Source of the DNA: Brachybacterium sp042666875
GTDB taxonomy: Bacteria > Actinomycetota > Actinomycetes > Actinomycetales > Dermabacteraceae
NCBI RefSeq assembly: GCF_042666875.1
Contig: NZ_JBHTCX010000011.1
Coordinates: 248,001 to 312,000, forward strand
Length of the DNA stretch: 64,000 nt
Reading direction: 5' to 3'
Below are positions 9,124 to 16,801 of this stretch, in pieces. Made by a program: the position numbers and the translations under genes. The notes below the pieces were generated by a model. It did not search any database. It had not been told where the DNA came from and saw only the letters and a list, made by a program, of their open reading frames with translations. Every line of letters begins with the position of its first letter. Position 1 is the stretch's first letter.

Positions 9124-10017
9124 ATGACCGCCACGCCACCTGCGTCCGCCGGAATGCTCCCGGAGCCGTCGATCCTCATGGCCGAGGGTGCCGAGATCGC
9201 CACCTACGAGTTCGGACCGGCGGCCGGCGTCTCCCGCGGGGACCTGGTGTTCTGCCATGGCACCCCGTGGTCGGCCCAGGTGTGGGCACCGGTGGCCCGG
9301 GCCCTGAGTGCGACCTTCCGCGTGCACCTGTGGGACATGCCCGGTTACGGCCGCTCCGGCAAGGGGGTCGACGTCCCGCTCGACCTCGTGACCCAGGGTG
9401 AGCGGTTCGCGCGGCTGCTCGAGCACTGGGAGCTGGCGAACCCCCACGTGATCGCCCACGACATCGGCGGCGCGGTCGCCCTCGGCGCCCACCTGCGTGG
9501 CGGCAGCCAGTTCGCCTCGCTCGCGCTGTGGGACGTCGTGACACTCGACCCGTGGGGCTCGCCGTTCTTCCGGCTCGTCGCCGAGCACGCCGACGTCTTC
9601 AGCGCCCTGCCGCCCCCGCTCCACGCCGCCCTGGTGCGCGAGTACATCAGCGGCGCCGCGCACCGCACGCTGACCGCGGAGCAGTCGGAGCTGCTGGTCT
9701 CTCCCTGGATCGAGGGGGAGGGGCAGGCCGGGTTCTACGGCCAGATCGCAGCGCTGAGCCCGGAGCACACCGAGCCCCTCGTGGAACGGCTCCACCAGGT
9801 GCGCTGCCCCGTGACGATCGGCTGGGGCGAGCAGGATCCGTGGATCCCGGTCGAGCAGGCCTCCCGGCTGCAGGAGGCGCTGCCGGGAGAGCCGCCGCTG
9901 ACCGTGCTGCCGGGCGTCGGGCATCTCGCGCCGATCGAGGCGACCGAGCCGGTCGCCACGGCGCTCGCGGAGTGGCTCGCGGGGGCCGCTGATCAGGGCG
10001 CTTCGGCCAGCGCCTGA
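9124..10017 (+). CDS. Alpha/beta hydrolase, haloalkane dehalogenase/epoxide hydrolase-like
   Basis: 297 residues. The oxyanion motif is FCHGTPW (residues 43-49) and the nucleophile elbow reads AHDIGGA with Asp113, not Ser, as in haloalkane dehalogenases, epoxide hydrolases and related enzymes. A cap domain follows; the acid may lie near GEQDPWIP and the catalytic His is in GVGHLAPIE. The physiological substrate is not evident. No Shine-Dalgarno sequence precedes the ATG; instead TAGGTT at 9112-9117 lies 6 bases upstream of it, which fits a leaderless transcript. It stands alone between the GH51 pair and the ArsR operon. Confidence 0.8.
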   Translation: MTATPPASAGMLPEPSILMAEGAEIATYEFGPAAGVSRGDLVFCHGTPWSAQVWAPVARALSATFRVHLWDMPGYGRSGKGVDVPLDLVTQGERFARLLEHWELANPHVIAHDIGGAVALGAHLRGGSQFASLALWDVVTLDPWGSPFFRLVAEHADVFSALPPPLHAALVREYISGAAHRTLTAEQSELLVSPWIEGEGQAGFYGQIAALSPEHTEPLVERLHQVRCPVTIGWGEQDPWIPVEQASRLQEALPGEPPLTVLPGVGHLAPIEATEPVATALAEWLAGAADQGASASA

Positions 10018-10118
10018 CCGCGGCGCCTCGACGCGCTCCTGATCGCGCTGCCACGAACCGAGCCTGGCCGCGCTGACAGCCCGCGCGTACCCGGCGACCG
10101 AGCCCGCACCAGCTGTAT

Positions 10119-10134
10119 TCAACCGAAGGGTTGA
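10119..10134. promoter_or_regulatory. ArsR-type operator, distal copy
   Basis: TCAACCGAAGGGTTGA is a perfect 6-bp-arm dyad with a 4-bp spacer. Its right half overlaps the candidate -35 box TTGACG (10131-10136). A second copy with the same arms lies 49 bp downstream. Together they bracket the promoter of the ArsR-family gene. Confidence 0.75.
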
Positions 10135-10159
10135 CGACCTAGCGGAGTAGGCGTAGCGT
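10131..10159 (+). promoter_or_regulatory. Candidate promoter of the arsR-SRPBCC operon
   Basis: TTGACG (10131-10136), a 17-bp spacer, and TAGCGT (10154-10159). The -10 is weak against the E. coli consensus but common in form for high-GC actinobacteria. It lies exactly between the two operator dyads, so occupancy of both would block or loop out the promoter. Confidence 0.5.
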
Positions 10160-10167
10160 CACCGTTG

Positions 10168-10183
10168 TCAACCAAGAAGTTGA
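10168..10183. promoter_or_regulatory. ArsR-type operator, proximal copy
   Basis: TCAACCAAGAAGTTGA repeats the TCAAC/GTTGA arms and spacing of the copy at 10119-10134. It sits between the putative transcription start and the ATG at 10195, a classic site for autorepression by an ArsR/SmtB protein. Confidence 0.72.
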
Positions 10184-10194
10184 GAAAGGGAGGT

Positions 10195-10557
10195 ATGGAC
10201 GACGACACTCTCTCGAGGGCCTTCGCCGCTCTCGCCGACCCCACCCGTCGCGACCTCGTCTCCCGGCTCACCCTCGGGGACGCCACCGTGGGCGAGCTCG
10301 CCGCCCCCTACGACATGTCGCTGCAGGCCGTGAGCAAACACCTCGCGGTCCTCGAATCGGCCGGCCTCGTCACCCGCCGGCGCGACGCCCAACGCCGCCC
10401 CGTGCATCTCGACGCCGAGAAGCTGGGGGAGCTGACCACCTGGATCGACCGACATCGCAGGGCCGCCGAGGCACGCATGTCCCGCCTCGACGAGGTCCTC
10501 GAGCACGCAGGAACCCCTGACGCAGGCCTCACCGATTCTCAGGAGACATCGCCATGA
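10195..10557 (+). CDS. ArsR-family winged-helix repressor
   Basis: 120 residues counted from ATG 10195. The winged helix-turn-helix is complete: AFAALADPTRRDLVSRL, then VGELAAPYDMSLQAVSKHLAVLESAGLVTRRRDAQRR. No metal-binding ELCVCDL-type cysteines are present, so it is a non-metal-sensing member of the type that accompanies SRPBCC proteins. ATG 10195 was taken rather than the in-frame TTG 10165, which lies before the proximal operator; GAAAGGGAGG immediately precedes the ATG. The gene overlaps the SRPBCC gene by 4 bp (ATGA). Twin dyads upstream point to autoregulation. Confidence 0.93.
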   Translation: MDDDTLSRAFAALADPTRRDLVSRLTLGDATVGELAAPYDMSLQAVSKHLAVLESAGLVTRRRDAQRRPVHLDAEKLGELTTWIDRHRRAAEARMSRLDEVLEHAGTPDAGLTDSQETSP

Positions 10558-11084
10558 ACGCCACCGACCGTCTGACCACTTCCACCATCGAAGCCGACCC
10601 CGACGTCCCCCTGATCCGCATCACCCGGGACTTCCCTGCGACTCCGGCGCAGATCGTCCGCGCCCACACCGACCCGGACCTCTACGCCCAGTGGGTCGGG
10701 CCCAAGGACCTCTCGACCCGCATCGACCACTGGGACGCCCGCACCGGCGGCTCCTGGGCCTTCACCAACATCCGGGGTGAGGAGGAGTACTCCTTCCACG
10801 GATGCTTCCACGAGGTCTCCGAGAACCGCATCGTCCAGACCTTCACCTTCGACGGCTGGCCCGAGGGGGTCTCGCTGGAGACGATGCGATTCGAGGACCT
10901 GGGGGACGGCTGGACCCGCATGCACAGCCAGTCGCTGACCGACTCCTTCGAGGCTCGCGGTCAGATGCTGGAATCCGGCATGGAAGTCGGCATCAACGAG
11001 GGCTACGCGAAGCTCGACGAGCTCCTCGAGGCCGGTTCCGTGCCGGCGGGAGCACAGTCTCCTGCAGCGGAGCAGACAGCGTGA
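10554..11084 (+). CDS. SRPBCC/AHSA1-like domain protein
   Basis: 176 residues of the START/Bet v1-type fold used by activator-of-Hsp90-ATPase homologues: ITRDFPATPAQIVRAHTDPDLYAQWVGP at the N-terminus, GGSWAFTNIRG and YSFHGCFHEVSENRIVQTF in the sheet, and a long C-terminal helix. The fold binds small hydrophobic ligands; the ligand is unknown. Genes of this type are very often paired with an ArsR repressor, as here, with coupled translation. The stop overlaps a GTG that opens the next, frameshifted gene. Confidence 0.9.
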   Translation: MNATDRLTTSTIEADPDVPLIRITRDFPATPAQIVRAHTDPDLYAQWVGPKDLSTRIDHWDARTGGSWAFTNIRGEEEYSFHGCFHEVSENRIVQTFTFDGWPEGVSLETMRFEDLGDGWTRMHSQSLTDSFEARGQMLESGMEVGINEGYAKLDELLEAGSVPAGAQSPAAEQTA

Positions 11085-11672
11085 GCACCCCGCTGCCCCA
11101 GCTCCCGCCCGACGCGAAGTACCGCGCCATCTCCGACCGGTTCACCGAGACGGTCGGCGGGGGTGAAGGACTGGGACGCACCCACGCCCGTCGCGGAATG
11201 GCGTGCCCGGGATGTCGTCGACCATCTCGTCACCTGGCTGCCGGCCATGATCCACGGGGGCTCGGATGTCCGCTTCTCGGCCGGGCCGTCGGCGGACGAC
11301 GACCCCGTCGGCGCCTGGATCCATCTCGATACGCAGGTCCGCGAGCTGTTCGAGGATCCGGCTGCCGCGCAGCACCTGCACTCGAATCCGCACACCGGCC
11401 AGGACAGGCCGGTCCCGGACGTCGTCGACTCGGTCTTCACCGGGGACGTCTTCTTCCACACCTGGGACCTGGCTCGTTCGTCGGGTCAGGACGATGCGCT
11501 CGATCCCGACATGGTCCACGAGGCGCTGGCCGGGATGAGTGCCATGGAGGAGATGCTGCGATCCAGCGGCCAGTTCGGGCAGCAGCAGCCCGTGCCGAAG
11601 GATGCGACCGAGCAGGAGAAGCTCTTCGCCTTCCTGGGCCGCGATCCGCGATGGGAGGCTGCGGCCGGCTGA
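11081..11672 (+). pseudogene. TIGR03086/maleylpyruvate-isomerase-like (DinB-fold) gene with a +1 frameshift
   Basis: Two reading frames together make one protein. GTG 11081 (overlapping the SRPBCC stop as GTGA) gives a start followed by STPLPQLPPDAKYRAISDRF and then TETVGG. After the G5 run at 11159-11163 the homology continues in another frame as VKDWDAPTPVAEWRARDVVDHL and on to FLGRDPRWEAAAG (stop 11672). Removing one G restores a continuous protein of about 196 residues. TDVFxHTWDLARxxGQDD-type wording in the second part (GDVFFHTWDLARSSGQDD) and the N-terminal DWDAP..EW..RDVV..L match actinobacterial TIGR03086-like proteins found beside ArsR/SRPBCC pairs. It may be a true mutation, a phase-variable tract or a sequencing error. 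Restart at GTG 11163 could give a 169-residue product lacking the first helix. Confidence 0.78.
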
Positions 11673-11704
11673 TCTCCGCCAGGACCGATCGCCGAGCGGA
11701 CCCT

Positions 11705-11742
11705 TCGTCGTCAGACGTTCCCGCGGGAACGTCTGACGACGA
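11705..11742. repeat. 38-bp perfect palindrome with GTTCCCGCGGGAAC core (copy A1)
   Basis: Two 19-base arms are exactly complementary with no loop, centred between 11723 and 11724. The inner 14 bases GTTCCCGCGGGAAC recur in copies A2, A3, B1 and B3 while the outer arms differ between copies and still pair within each copy. It lies in the 220-bp gap between two convergent genes, where it could end transcription from both sides. There is no T-run on either strand. Confidence 0.85.
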
Positions 11743-11745
11743 GAC

Positions 11746-11763
11746 ACGTTCCCGCGGGAACGT
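11746..11763. repeat. 18-bp palindrome, same core (copy A2)
   Basis: ACGTTCCCGCGGGAACGT, perfect over 18 bp, only 3 bp after copy A1. Confidence 0.8.
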
Positions 11764-11808
11764 TCATCGGGTCGGCGCGACGGTGCGCGGAGGACGCTCG
11801 CGGCCGTG

Positions 11809-11836
11809 CTGAGGCGTTCCCGCGGGAACGCCTCAG
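11809..11836. repeat. 28-bp perfect palindrome, same core (copy A3)
   Basis: Arms of 14 bases, CTGAGGCGTTCCCG and its complement, with no loop. It ends 56 bp before the stop of the convergent LacI-DUF6807 gene. With A1 and A2 it fills most of this intergenic region. Confidence 0.85.
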
Positions 11837-11892
11837 GGCGAGGTCGTCGACGTCGTGTCGCGGCACATCACTCGCGGCACGCCGCCCGCCGA

Positions 11893-13878
11893 TCAGGAGT
11901 CGCCGCTCGAGGCGGGGAACTCGTCGTCGCTGACAGGCATGGCCCCGACGATCGCGGGCACCTCATCGGCCGTCACCGGGTGGTCGAACACGGCCGCGTG
12001 CACCCGGACGTCGAGGTGGGCGCCGCGGGGTATGTCCCGCGGAGCGGACCAGGCGAGGCTCGTGCCGATTCCTACGTAGTCCGATGCGCGCACGAACCAC
12101 GGGTCGACACGACTCTGCGTCCGGATGTCCTGCACGAGCACGAGACTGGTCCACTCGTTGCCGTGGCGTCGCTGGACGACCAGGAACGGACTCGTCGACC
12201 CATGGGCGATCGACTCCCCGTGACCGTCCTCGACCAGGATGCGGGTCTCGTCCGCGTCGGGCAGACGCCAGAACAGGCCCCCGTACCCCGCCCCCAGCCG
12301 GCCCCGGTTCGCGGGGCTCGTCAGGCGCACGTCGGCGGTGTCCGCGTACAGGCGGCTGCGCCAGGCAAGGCCCCACCCATAGTGCTCGGGCAGGACGAAC
12401 GCCCGGAGGCGTCGCCGTTCGAGCAGGACGTCGCGGCCATCATGATCGAGCCACCTGACCACCGAGCGCAGATCGCGCCCGGTCTCCGCGGTCTCCGTCT
12501 CGCGGATCTCCTGGACACCCTGGTTCGCCAGCAGGGTCGAGCCACGGCCCTCGACGAAGGTGCGCCCTCCCCAGTACGTGGTGCCGTTGACGTCGGGCAG
12601 GGCGAGCGACAGGCCGAAATGATGCCGGTGATCGACCGGATTCGTGACCGTCAGCGCTCGTCCGTGCAGAGAGCGCACGGGGTGCAGATGAGGGCGCGGG
12701 CTGTGGACGGGGGCCATGGACGCCCCCGTCACGGCGGCGGTCAGCAGCGTCCCCCCGTGCAGAAGGGTCCAGTCCCGACCTTCCCGCACCCAGCCCAGCG
12801 GCTTCTTCGCGAGGTCGGCATCGTATGCCCCCGACAGTGCATCGGCATGGTCGGGAACGGGCACCCTCGACGGCGGCACGCGCCCCGTGCTGTCGCCGAC
12901 GATCAGCTGCGGCTCGAGCAGGACATCGCCGAAGGTCTCGTCGGCGCCCGGGCTCTCGATGTGGTCGCGCAGCCGGGTCCAGGCGACCGCGCCCGGATCC
13001 AGCTGCTCCTGGCCGACGGTGGTCAGACGCGGCACGGCGAAGCGGGACAGCTCGATGCCGTCGAAACCCGTGACCGAGAGGTCTCCGGGCACGTTGACGC
13101 CGAACTCGTTCAGGCGCGCCAGGATGCCGAAGGCCGTGAGGTCGTTGAACCCCAGCACAGCGGTGGCCCCGGATTCGAGCACCTGCTCGGCCACCTCGTA
13201 CCCGTCGGACATGGTCGAGCCGCCGTGGATGGAGCGGAGCGTCGTCCCCGGGGAGGCGTCGACGAGGCTGTTCAGAGCGGTCAGACGTGCACGGTTGGCC
13301 GCGCTGCGGGGCGGGCCGGCCACGTACAGCAGATCCCGGTGCCCGAACGCCTCGAGATGACGGACCAGCTGCGTCATGCCTCCCGCATAGTCGATGCTGA
13401 TGGTGGTGGCGCGGCCCGCGGTGGTGCGACGGTTGACGAGAACCACGGGAGCGATGGTGCTGACGAGCTCGTCGAGGACGAGGTCGTCCATGCGGGGCGA
13501 GACCAGCACCACCGCGTCGCAACGGCGGCGTGCCTCGCGGGCGATCGACTCCTCCCGCTCCGGAGAGGAGGCCTCCGCGACCAGCACGCTGTATCCGTCG
13601 GCCTCCGCGCTGCGGGAGAGACCGCGCAGGATCGCCTGGAACATGGGGTTGCCGAGGTCCGGGACCACCAGCGCCACCGTCAGGGTGCGCCCGGTCGAGA
13701 GGTTGCGGGCAGTGAGGTTCGGACGGTACTGCAGCTTCTGCGCCGCCTCCTTCACACGGAGGCCGATCGACGGATCGACGCTGGTGCGGCCGTTGAGGAC
13801 GCGCGAGACCGTGGCGCGGGAGACCCCGGCCGCCTCCGCCACCTGGGTGATGGTCGGCCCACCTCCGCCTCGGGGCAT
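11893..13878 (-). CDS. LacI-type repressor fused to a DUF6807 (PmoA-like) domain
   Basis: 661 residues, about twice a normal LacI protein. Residues 1-60 hold the helix-turn-helix (ITQVAEAAGVSRATVSRVLNG) and hinge; about 60-340 form the LacI sensor (ALVVPDLGNPMF; VLGFNDLTAFGIL; LSVTGFDGIELSRFAVPRLTT). From about 370 a second domain begins whose wording HPVRSLHGRALT, NPVDHRHHFGLSLALPDVNGTTYWGG and DVLLERRRLRAFVLPEHYGWGL matches DUF6807, a family named after methane oxygenase PmoA by distant similarity but found near sugar-catabolism genes. The fusion suggests a regulator with a second ligand-binding or catalytic module. Its ATG shares one base with the upstream GH43 stop. Confidence 0.85.
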   Translation of the reverse strand: MPRGGGGPTITQVAEAAGVSRATVSRVLNGRTSVDPSIGLRVKEAAQKLQYRPNLTARNLSTGRTLTVALVVPDLGNPMFQAILRGLSRSAEADGYSVLVAEASSPEREESIAREARRRCDAVVLVSPRMDDLVLDELVSTIAPVVLVNRRTTAGRATTISIDYAGGMTQLVRHLEAFGHRDLLYVAGPPRSAANRARLTALNSLVDASPGTTLRSIHGGSTMSDGYEVAEQVLESGATAVLGFNDLTAFGILARLNEFGVNVPGDLSVTGFDGIELSRFAVPRLTTVGQEQLDPGAVAWTRLRDHIESPGADETFGDVLLEPQLIVGDSTGRVPPSRVPVPDHADALSGAYDADLAKKPLGWVREGRDWTLLHGGTLLTAAVTGASMAPVHSPRPHLHPVRSLHGRALTVTNPVDHRHHFGLSLALPDVNGTTYWGGRTFVEGRGSTLLANQGVQEIRETETAETGRDLRSVVRWLDHDGRDVLLERRRLRAFVLPEHYGWGLAWRSRLYADTADVRLTSPANRGRLGAGYGGLFWRLPDADETRILVEDGHGESIAHGSTSPFLVVQRRHGNEWTSLVLVQDIRTQSRVDPWFVRASDYVGIGTSLAWSAPRDIPRGAHLDVRVHAAVFDHPVTADEVPAIVGAMPVSDDEFPASSGDS

Positions 13879-15479
13879 CAGATGTCACATCCTTCGCAGT
13901 GCACGGTCACCGGGCCGAAACTCGCCCTCCGGTCGTCCAGGACATGGTCCACCATGCTCCCGGCCGCGGCGAACAGGCCGACCTCCGCGCCGATCCACCG
14001 TCCCTTCGTACTCTGCCATCCGGTCAGCAGCCACTGGGGAGGTGCCGCCCCCGCAGGGCGACCGGCCGGGGCCGCTCGGCCCGGCGATGCCCCCAGCGCT
14101 ATGCGACCAGCCTGATCGCAGGTCAGATGCAGGCGTATCGAGGCCTCGGCGGTCGGGTCCGCCGTGAGCAGCCGGGCGCGGTGGATCGTCTCGTCGGCCG
14201 CGTCCTGCGGCATCGTGCCGTGAACGAGGGCTATGCCGTCCCCGTCCCGGACCAGTCCGGCCCACGCATAGCTCAGCCCGAGCACCACGATCCCCGCCCG
14301 CTCGGGGGCGGCATCGCGGCGCGGGGGTGCAGCAGGAAGATGGAGCTCCACCTCCCAGCTGCTCGGCTGCCCCGGAAGCTGCTGGCCGAGCACGTCACCG
14401 AGCTGCCGGAGATCGGCGCGGGGACTCGGCGCGAAGGCCAGGTCCAGTCGCCCGTCCCCGGTGCGCCACCGGTCGGCCCGGGGGTTGGCCTGCCAGTGCC
14501 AGCGCGGAGCGAGCTCGCGCGAGGTGAAGTCGTCGGAACGCCGCGGCTCCGTGTAGCCCGTGACCGGACCGCTGCCGCCCACGGCGCCGACCTCGGGGAC
14601 GACGGCGACCGGACGGCCGCGGGTCGCGTCGACGGGCTCACCCATGTGGGGCCACCCCTCGGCGTCGAAGCGGACCGGCTGGACGTGGGTGACACGGCCG
14701 AAGACGTCGCGGTCCTGGAAGTGGACGAACCACCAGCAGCCCTGCTCGTCGTCGACCAATGCGCCCTGGTGGGGACCATTGACCGTCGTGTCGTCGTGCT
14801 CCAGCACCACGCGGTGCTCGTAGGGGCCGCGGAGGTCGCGGGAGCGGAAGACGACCTGGTACCCGTCGGCGACCCCTCCCGCCGGGGCGTAGATCCAGTA
14901 CCAGCCGTCGTGGACGTACGCCTTGGGGCCCTCGAGGGTCAGCATGCCGGGGATCTCGGCGCCGTCGATGAGCACCTCGGATGCGGACAGCGGGGCCGTG
15001 AGGTCCGGGGTCACCTCCAGCAGCGAGAGGCGATTCTTGACCCCGGCGCGCGACCGCGCCCAGCCGTGCACCAGATGCGCGCGGCCCTCGTCGTCCCACA
15101 GGGGGCACGGGTCGATCAATCCGTGCCCGGCGAGCAGGAGCCGGGGCGCGCTCCACGGACCCGCGGGATGCGGTGCGTCGATCACGAAGATCCCGTGGTC
15201 GGGGTCGGGGTAGACGATGAAGAAGGTGCCGTCGTGCTCCCGGATGCTGGGAGCCCAGACGCCGCTGCCGCGCCGCGGGAGCGCATAGTGCTCGAGCGGG
15301 ACCAGCGCCGGCAGCGCATTGGTCACGTGCTCCCAGTCGACGAGGTTCGACGAGCGCAGCACGGGCAGTCCCGGGGCTCGATTGAAGCTGGAGGCGATCA
15401 TCCAGTAGTCGCCGCCGACGCGGATGACGTCCGGGTCCGGCCAATCCGCATCGAGGACAGGGTTCGATCGGTGTTCCAA
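13878..15479 (-). CDS. GH43 glycosidase with C-terminal beta-sandwich (beta-xylosidase/arabinosidase type)
   Basis: 533 residues, no signal peptide. The propeller triad is visible: base Asp in ADWPDPDVIRVGGDYWM, Asp in LIDPCPLWDDEG and acid Glu in LEGPKAYVHDG. After about residue 320 a concanavalin-like module (RWHWQANPRADRW) typical of the XynB-type GH43 C-terminal domain follows. The best start is TTG 15479, because GGAGGAG lies 5-6 bases before it. The gene is cotranscribed with the LacI-DUF6807 gene (1-bp overlap) and is divergent from the pectin ABC operon; an operator-like AACCGGTT repeat lies about 70 bp upstream. Confidence 0.92.
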   Translation of the reverse strand: MEHRSNPVLDADWPDPDVIRVGGDYWMIASSFNRAPGLPVLRSSNLVDWEHVTNALPALVPLEHYALPRRGSGVWAPSIREHDGTFFIVYPDPDHGIFVIDAPHPAGPWSAPRLLLAGHGLIDPCPLWDDEGRAHLVHGWARSRAGVKNRLSLLEVTPDLTAPLSASEVLIDGAEIPGMLTLEGPKAYVHDGWYWIYAPAGGVADGYQVVFRSRDLRGPYEHRVVLEHDDTTVNGPHQGALVDDEQGCWWFVHFQDRDVFGRVTHVQPVRFDAEGWPHMGEPVDATRGRPVAVVPEVGAVGGSGPVTGYTEPRRSDDFTSRELAPRWHWQANPRADRWRTGDGRLDLAFAPSPRADLRQLGDVLGQQLPGQPSSWEVELHLPAAPPRRDAAPERAGIVVLGLSYAWAGLVRDGDGIALVHGTMPQDAADETIHRARLLTADPTAEASIRLHLTCDQAGRIALGASPGRAAPAGRPAGAAPPQWLLTGWQSTKGRWIGAEVGLFAAAGSMVDHVLDDRRASFGPVTVHCEGCDI

Positions 15480-15545
15480 CGTGACTCCTCCGCACGGCCT
15501 GCTCAGGGCGCTGGTCCGATTCGTGCGGGCGCTTCCGCGCGACCT

Positions 15546-15564
15546 GCGGGGAACCGGTTACACA
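15546..15564. promoter_or_regulatory. Candidate LacI operator, GH43-proximal box
   Basis: GCGGGGAACCGGTTACACA, with the palindromic centre AACCGGTT. It differs from the box at 15734-15752 at two positions near its end and is in the same orientation. Confidence 0.65.
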
Positions 15565-15733
15565 GCCTGCTGCGCGCACACTATCAGGTGGCCGGCCGCG
15601 GTGAGGTCCTTGGTGTCGCGCGCCCGGGCGGCGTCATGACCAGTAGGGATGGAGCCAGGGCGGCAGGCTGCCCAGAATGGTGTTCGCCCGCAGCGTTGAC
15701 AGCCGGGAGATCGCCACTCACACTGGGGAGACC

Positions 15734-15752
15734 GCGGGGAACCGGTTTCACA
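15734..15752. promoter_or_regulatory. Candidate LacI operator, pectin-operon-proximal box
   Basis: GCGGGGAACCGGTTTCACA. It lies just downstream of a TTGACA/CACACT promoter and 44 bp before the first permease ATG, a good position for repression. The likely reader is the LacI-DUF6807 protein encoded across the gap. Confidence 0.68.
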
Positions 15753-15796
15753 CGAATGTTCCCCGCCCGTGCTTCGACGACGAACAAGGATGGCCA

Positions 15797-16801
15797 ATGG
15801 CGGCTGACCCCGTACGCGACCCCAGGATCTCGTCTCCTGTGCTCGCCGCAACCGTGCCTGAGCCCCCTGCGGGAAAGGCGGCCGTACAGGCGCGCAAGAA
15901 ATCGCTGGCCGCGATGCTCTGGCGCCACCGGGTGCTCTACCTGATGGCACTGCCCGGAATCGTCTACTTCCTGGTGTTCAAGTACCTGCCGATGGGCGGT
16001 CTGATCATCGCGTTCCAGGACTACCAGCCGTTCCTGGGGATCCTCAGCAGCCCCTGGGTCGGCTTCGAGCACTTCGTCCGCCTGTTCACGCAGGACACGT
16101 TCTTCATGCTGCTGCGCAACACCCTGGTGCTGTCGGGGCTGCTCATGCTCATCTCGTTCCCGGTGCCGATCATCCTGGCGCTGCTGATGAACGAACTGCG
16201 CGGACGCTTCTTCAAGCGGAGCGTGCAGACGATCATCTACATCCCTCACTTCATGTCGTGGGTGATCGTGGTGTCGCTGTTCTACGTGCTGCTCACGACC
16301 GACGGCGGGGCCATCAACAACCTCATCACCTCGCTGGGCGGGCAGCCCGTCGCCTTCCTCACCGATCCCGAATGGCTGCGCCCGATGTACGTGTTCCAGC
16401 ACGTCTGGCGCACGGCGGGCTGGGGGACGATCGTCTACCTGGCCGCCCTGACCGCGGTCGACATGACGCTCTACGAGGCCGCCGAGATCGACGGCGCCAA
16501 CCGGTGGAAGCAGACCTGGCACGTCACCCTGCCTGCCATCCGGCCCACGATCATCGTGCTGTTCATCCTCTCGATCGGTGACTTCCTCGAACTCGGGTTC
16601 GAACACATGTTCCTGCTGCTGAACTCGATGAACCGTGAGGTCGGCGAAATCTTCGACACCTTCGTCTACACCGCCGGCATCCAGAACGGCCAGCTCAGCT
16701 TCGCGACCGCAGTGGGCCTGTTCAAGGGCCTCGTGGGGCTCGTGCTCGTGATGGGCGTGAACTCGCTGGCGAAGCGGATCGGCGAGGAAGGGGTGTACTG
16801 A
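15797..16801 (+). CDS. Oligosaccharide ABC transporter permease, LplB-type
   Basis: 334 residues with about six membrane helices after a short hydrophilic head. LYLMALPGIVYFLVFKYLPMGGLIIAFQDY and the EAA loop YEAAEIDGANRWKQTW are LplB/YtcP-group hallmarks, the branch that imports pectin- and rhamnogalacturonan-derived oligosaccharides in Bacilli. ATG 15797 has AAGGA 6 bases upstream; longer in-frame versions would run through the operator. Its stop and the next ATG share one base. Its partner permease lies 4 kb downstream in the same operon. Confidence 0.93.
   Translation: MAADPVRDPRISSPVLAATVPEPPAGKAAVQARKKSLAAMLWRHRVLYLMALPGIVYFLVFKYLPMGGLIIAFQDYQPFLGILSSPWVGFEHFVRLFTQDTFFMLLRNTLVLSGLLMLISFPVPIILALLMNELRGRFFKRSVQTIIYIPHFMSWVIVVSLFYVLLTTDGGAINNLITSLGGQPVAFLTDPEWLRPMYVFQHVWRTAGWGTIVYLAALTAVDMTLYEAAEIDGANRWKQTWHVTLPAIRPTIIVLFILSIGDFLELGFEHMFLLLNSMNREVGEIFDTFVYTAGIQNGQLSFATAVGLFKGLVGLVLVMGVNSLAKRIGEEGVY

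Larger units (their letters stand above)
15480..15796. promoter_or_regulatory. Divergent regulatory region between the GH43 gene and the pectin operon
   Basis: A 317-bp gap without a gene. It contains two near-identical 19-bp boxes (15546-15564 and 15734-15752) and, for the plus strand, TTGACA (15696-15701) with a 17-bp spacer to CACACT (15719-15724), which would start transcription about 15731, immediately before the second box. Towards GH43 a GATAGT-like -10 can be read around 15580-15585 on the minus strand. Confidence 0.6.

Noticed and set aside
3708..9203. A 1831-codon open frame on the minus strand covering thyA and both GH51 genes
   Set aside because: Only its end is thyA. The rest is a GC-rich frame antisense to the GH51 genes with Arg/Gly/Val-rich, domain-free translation.
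11705..11836. Calling the palindromes ordinary intrinsic terminators
   Set aside because: They have no loop and no T-run, and they recur with a fixed core. Termination remains possible but is not the only reading.
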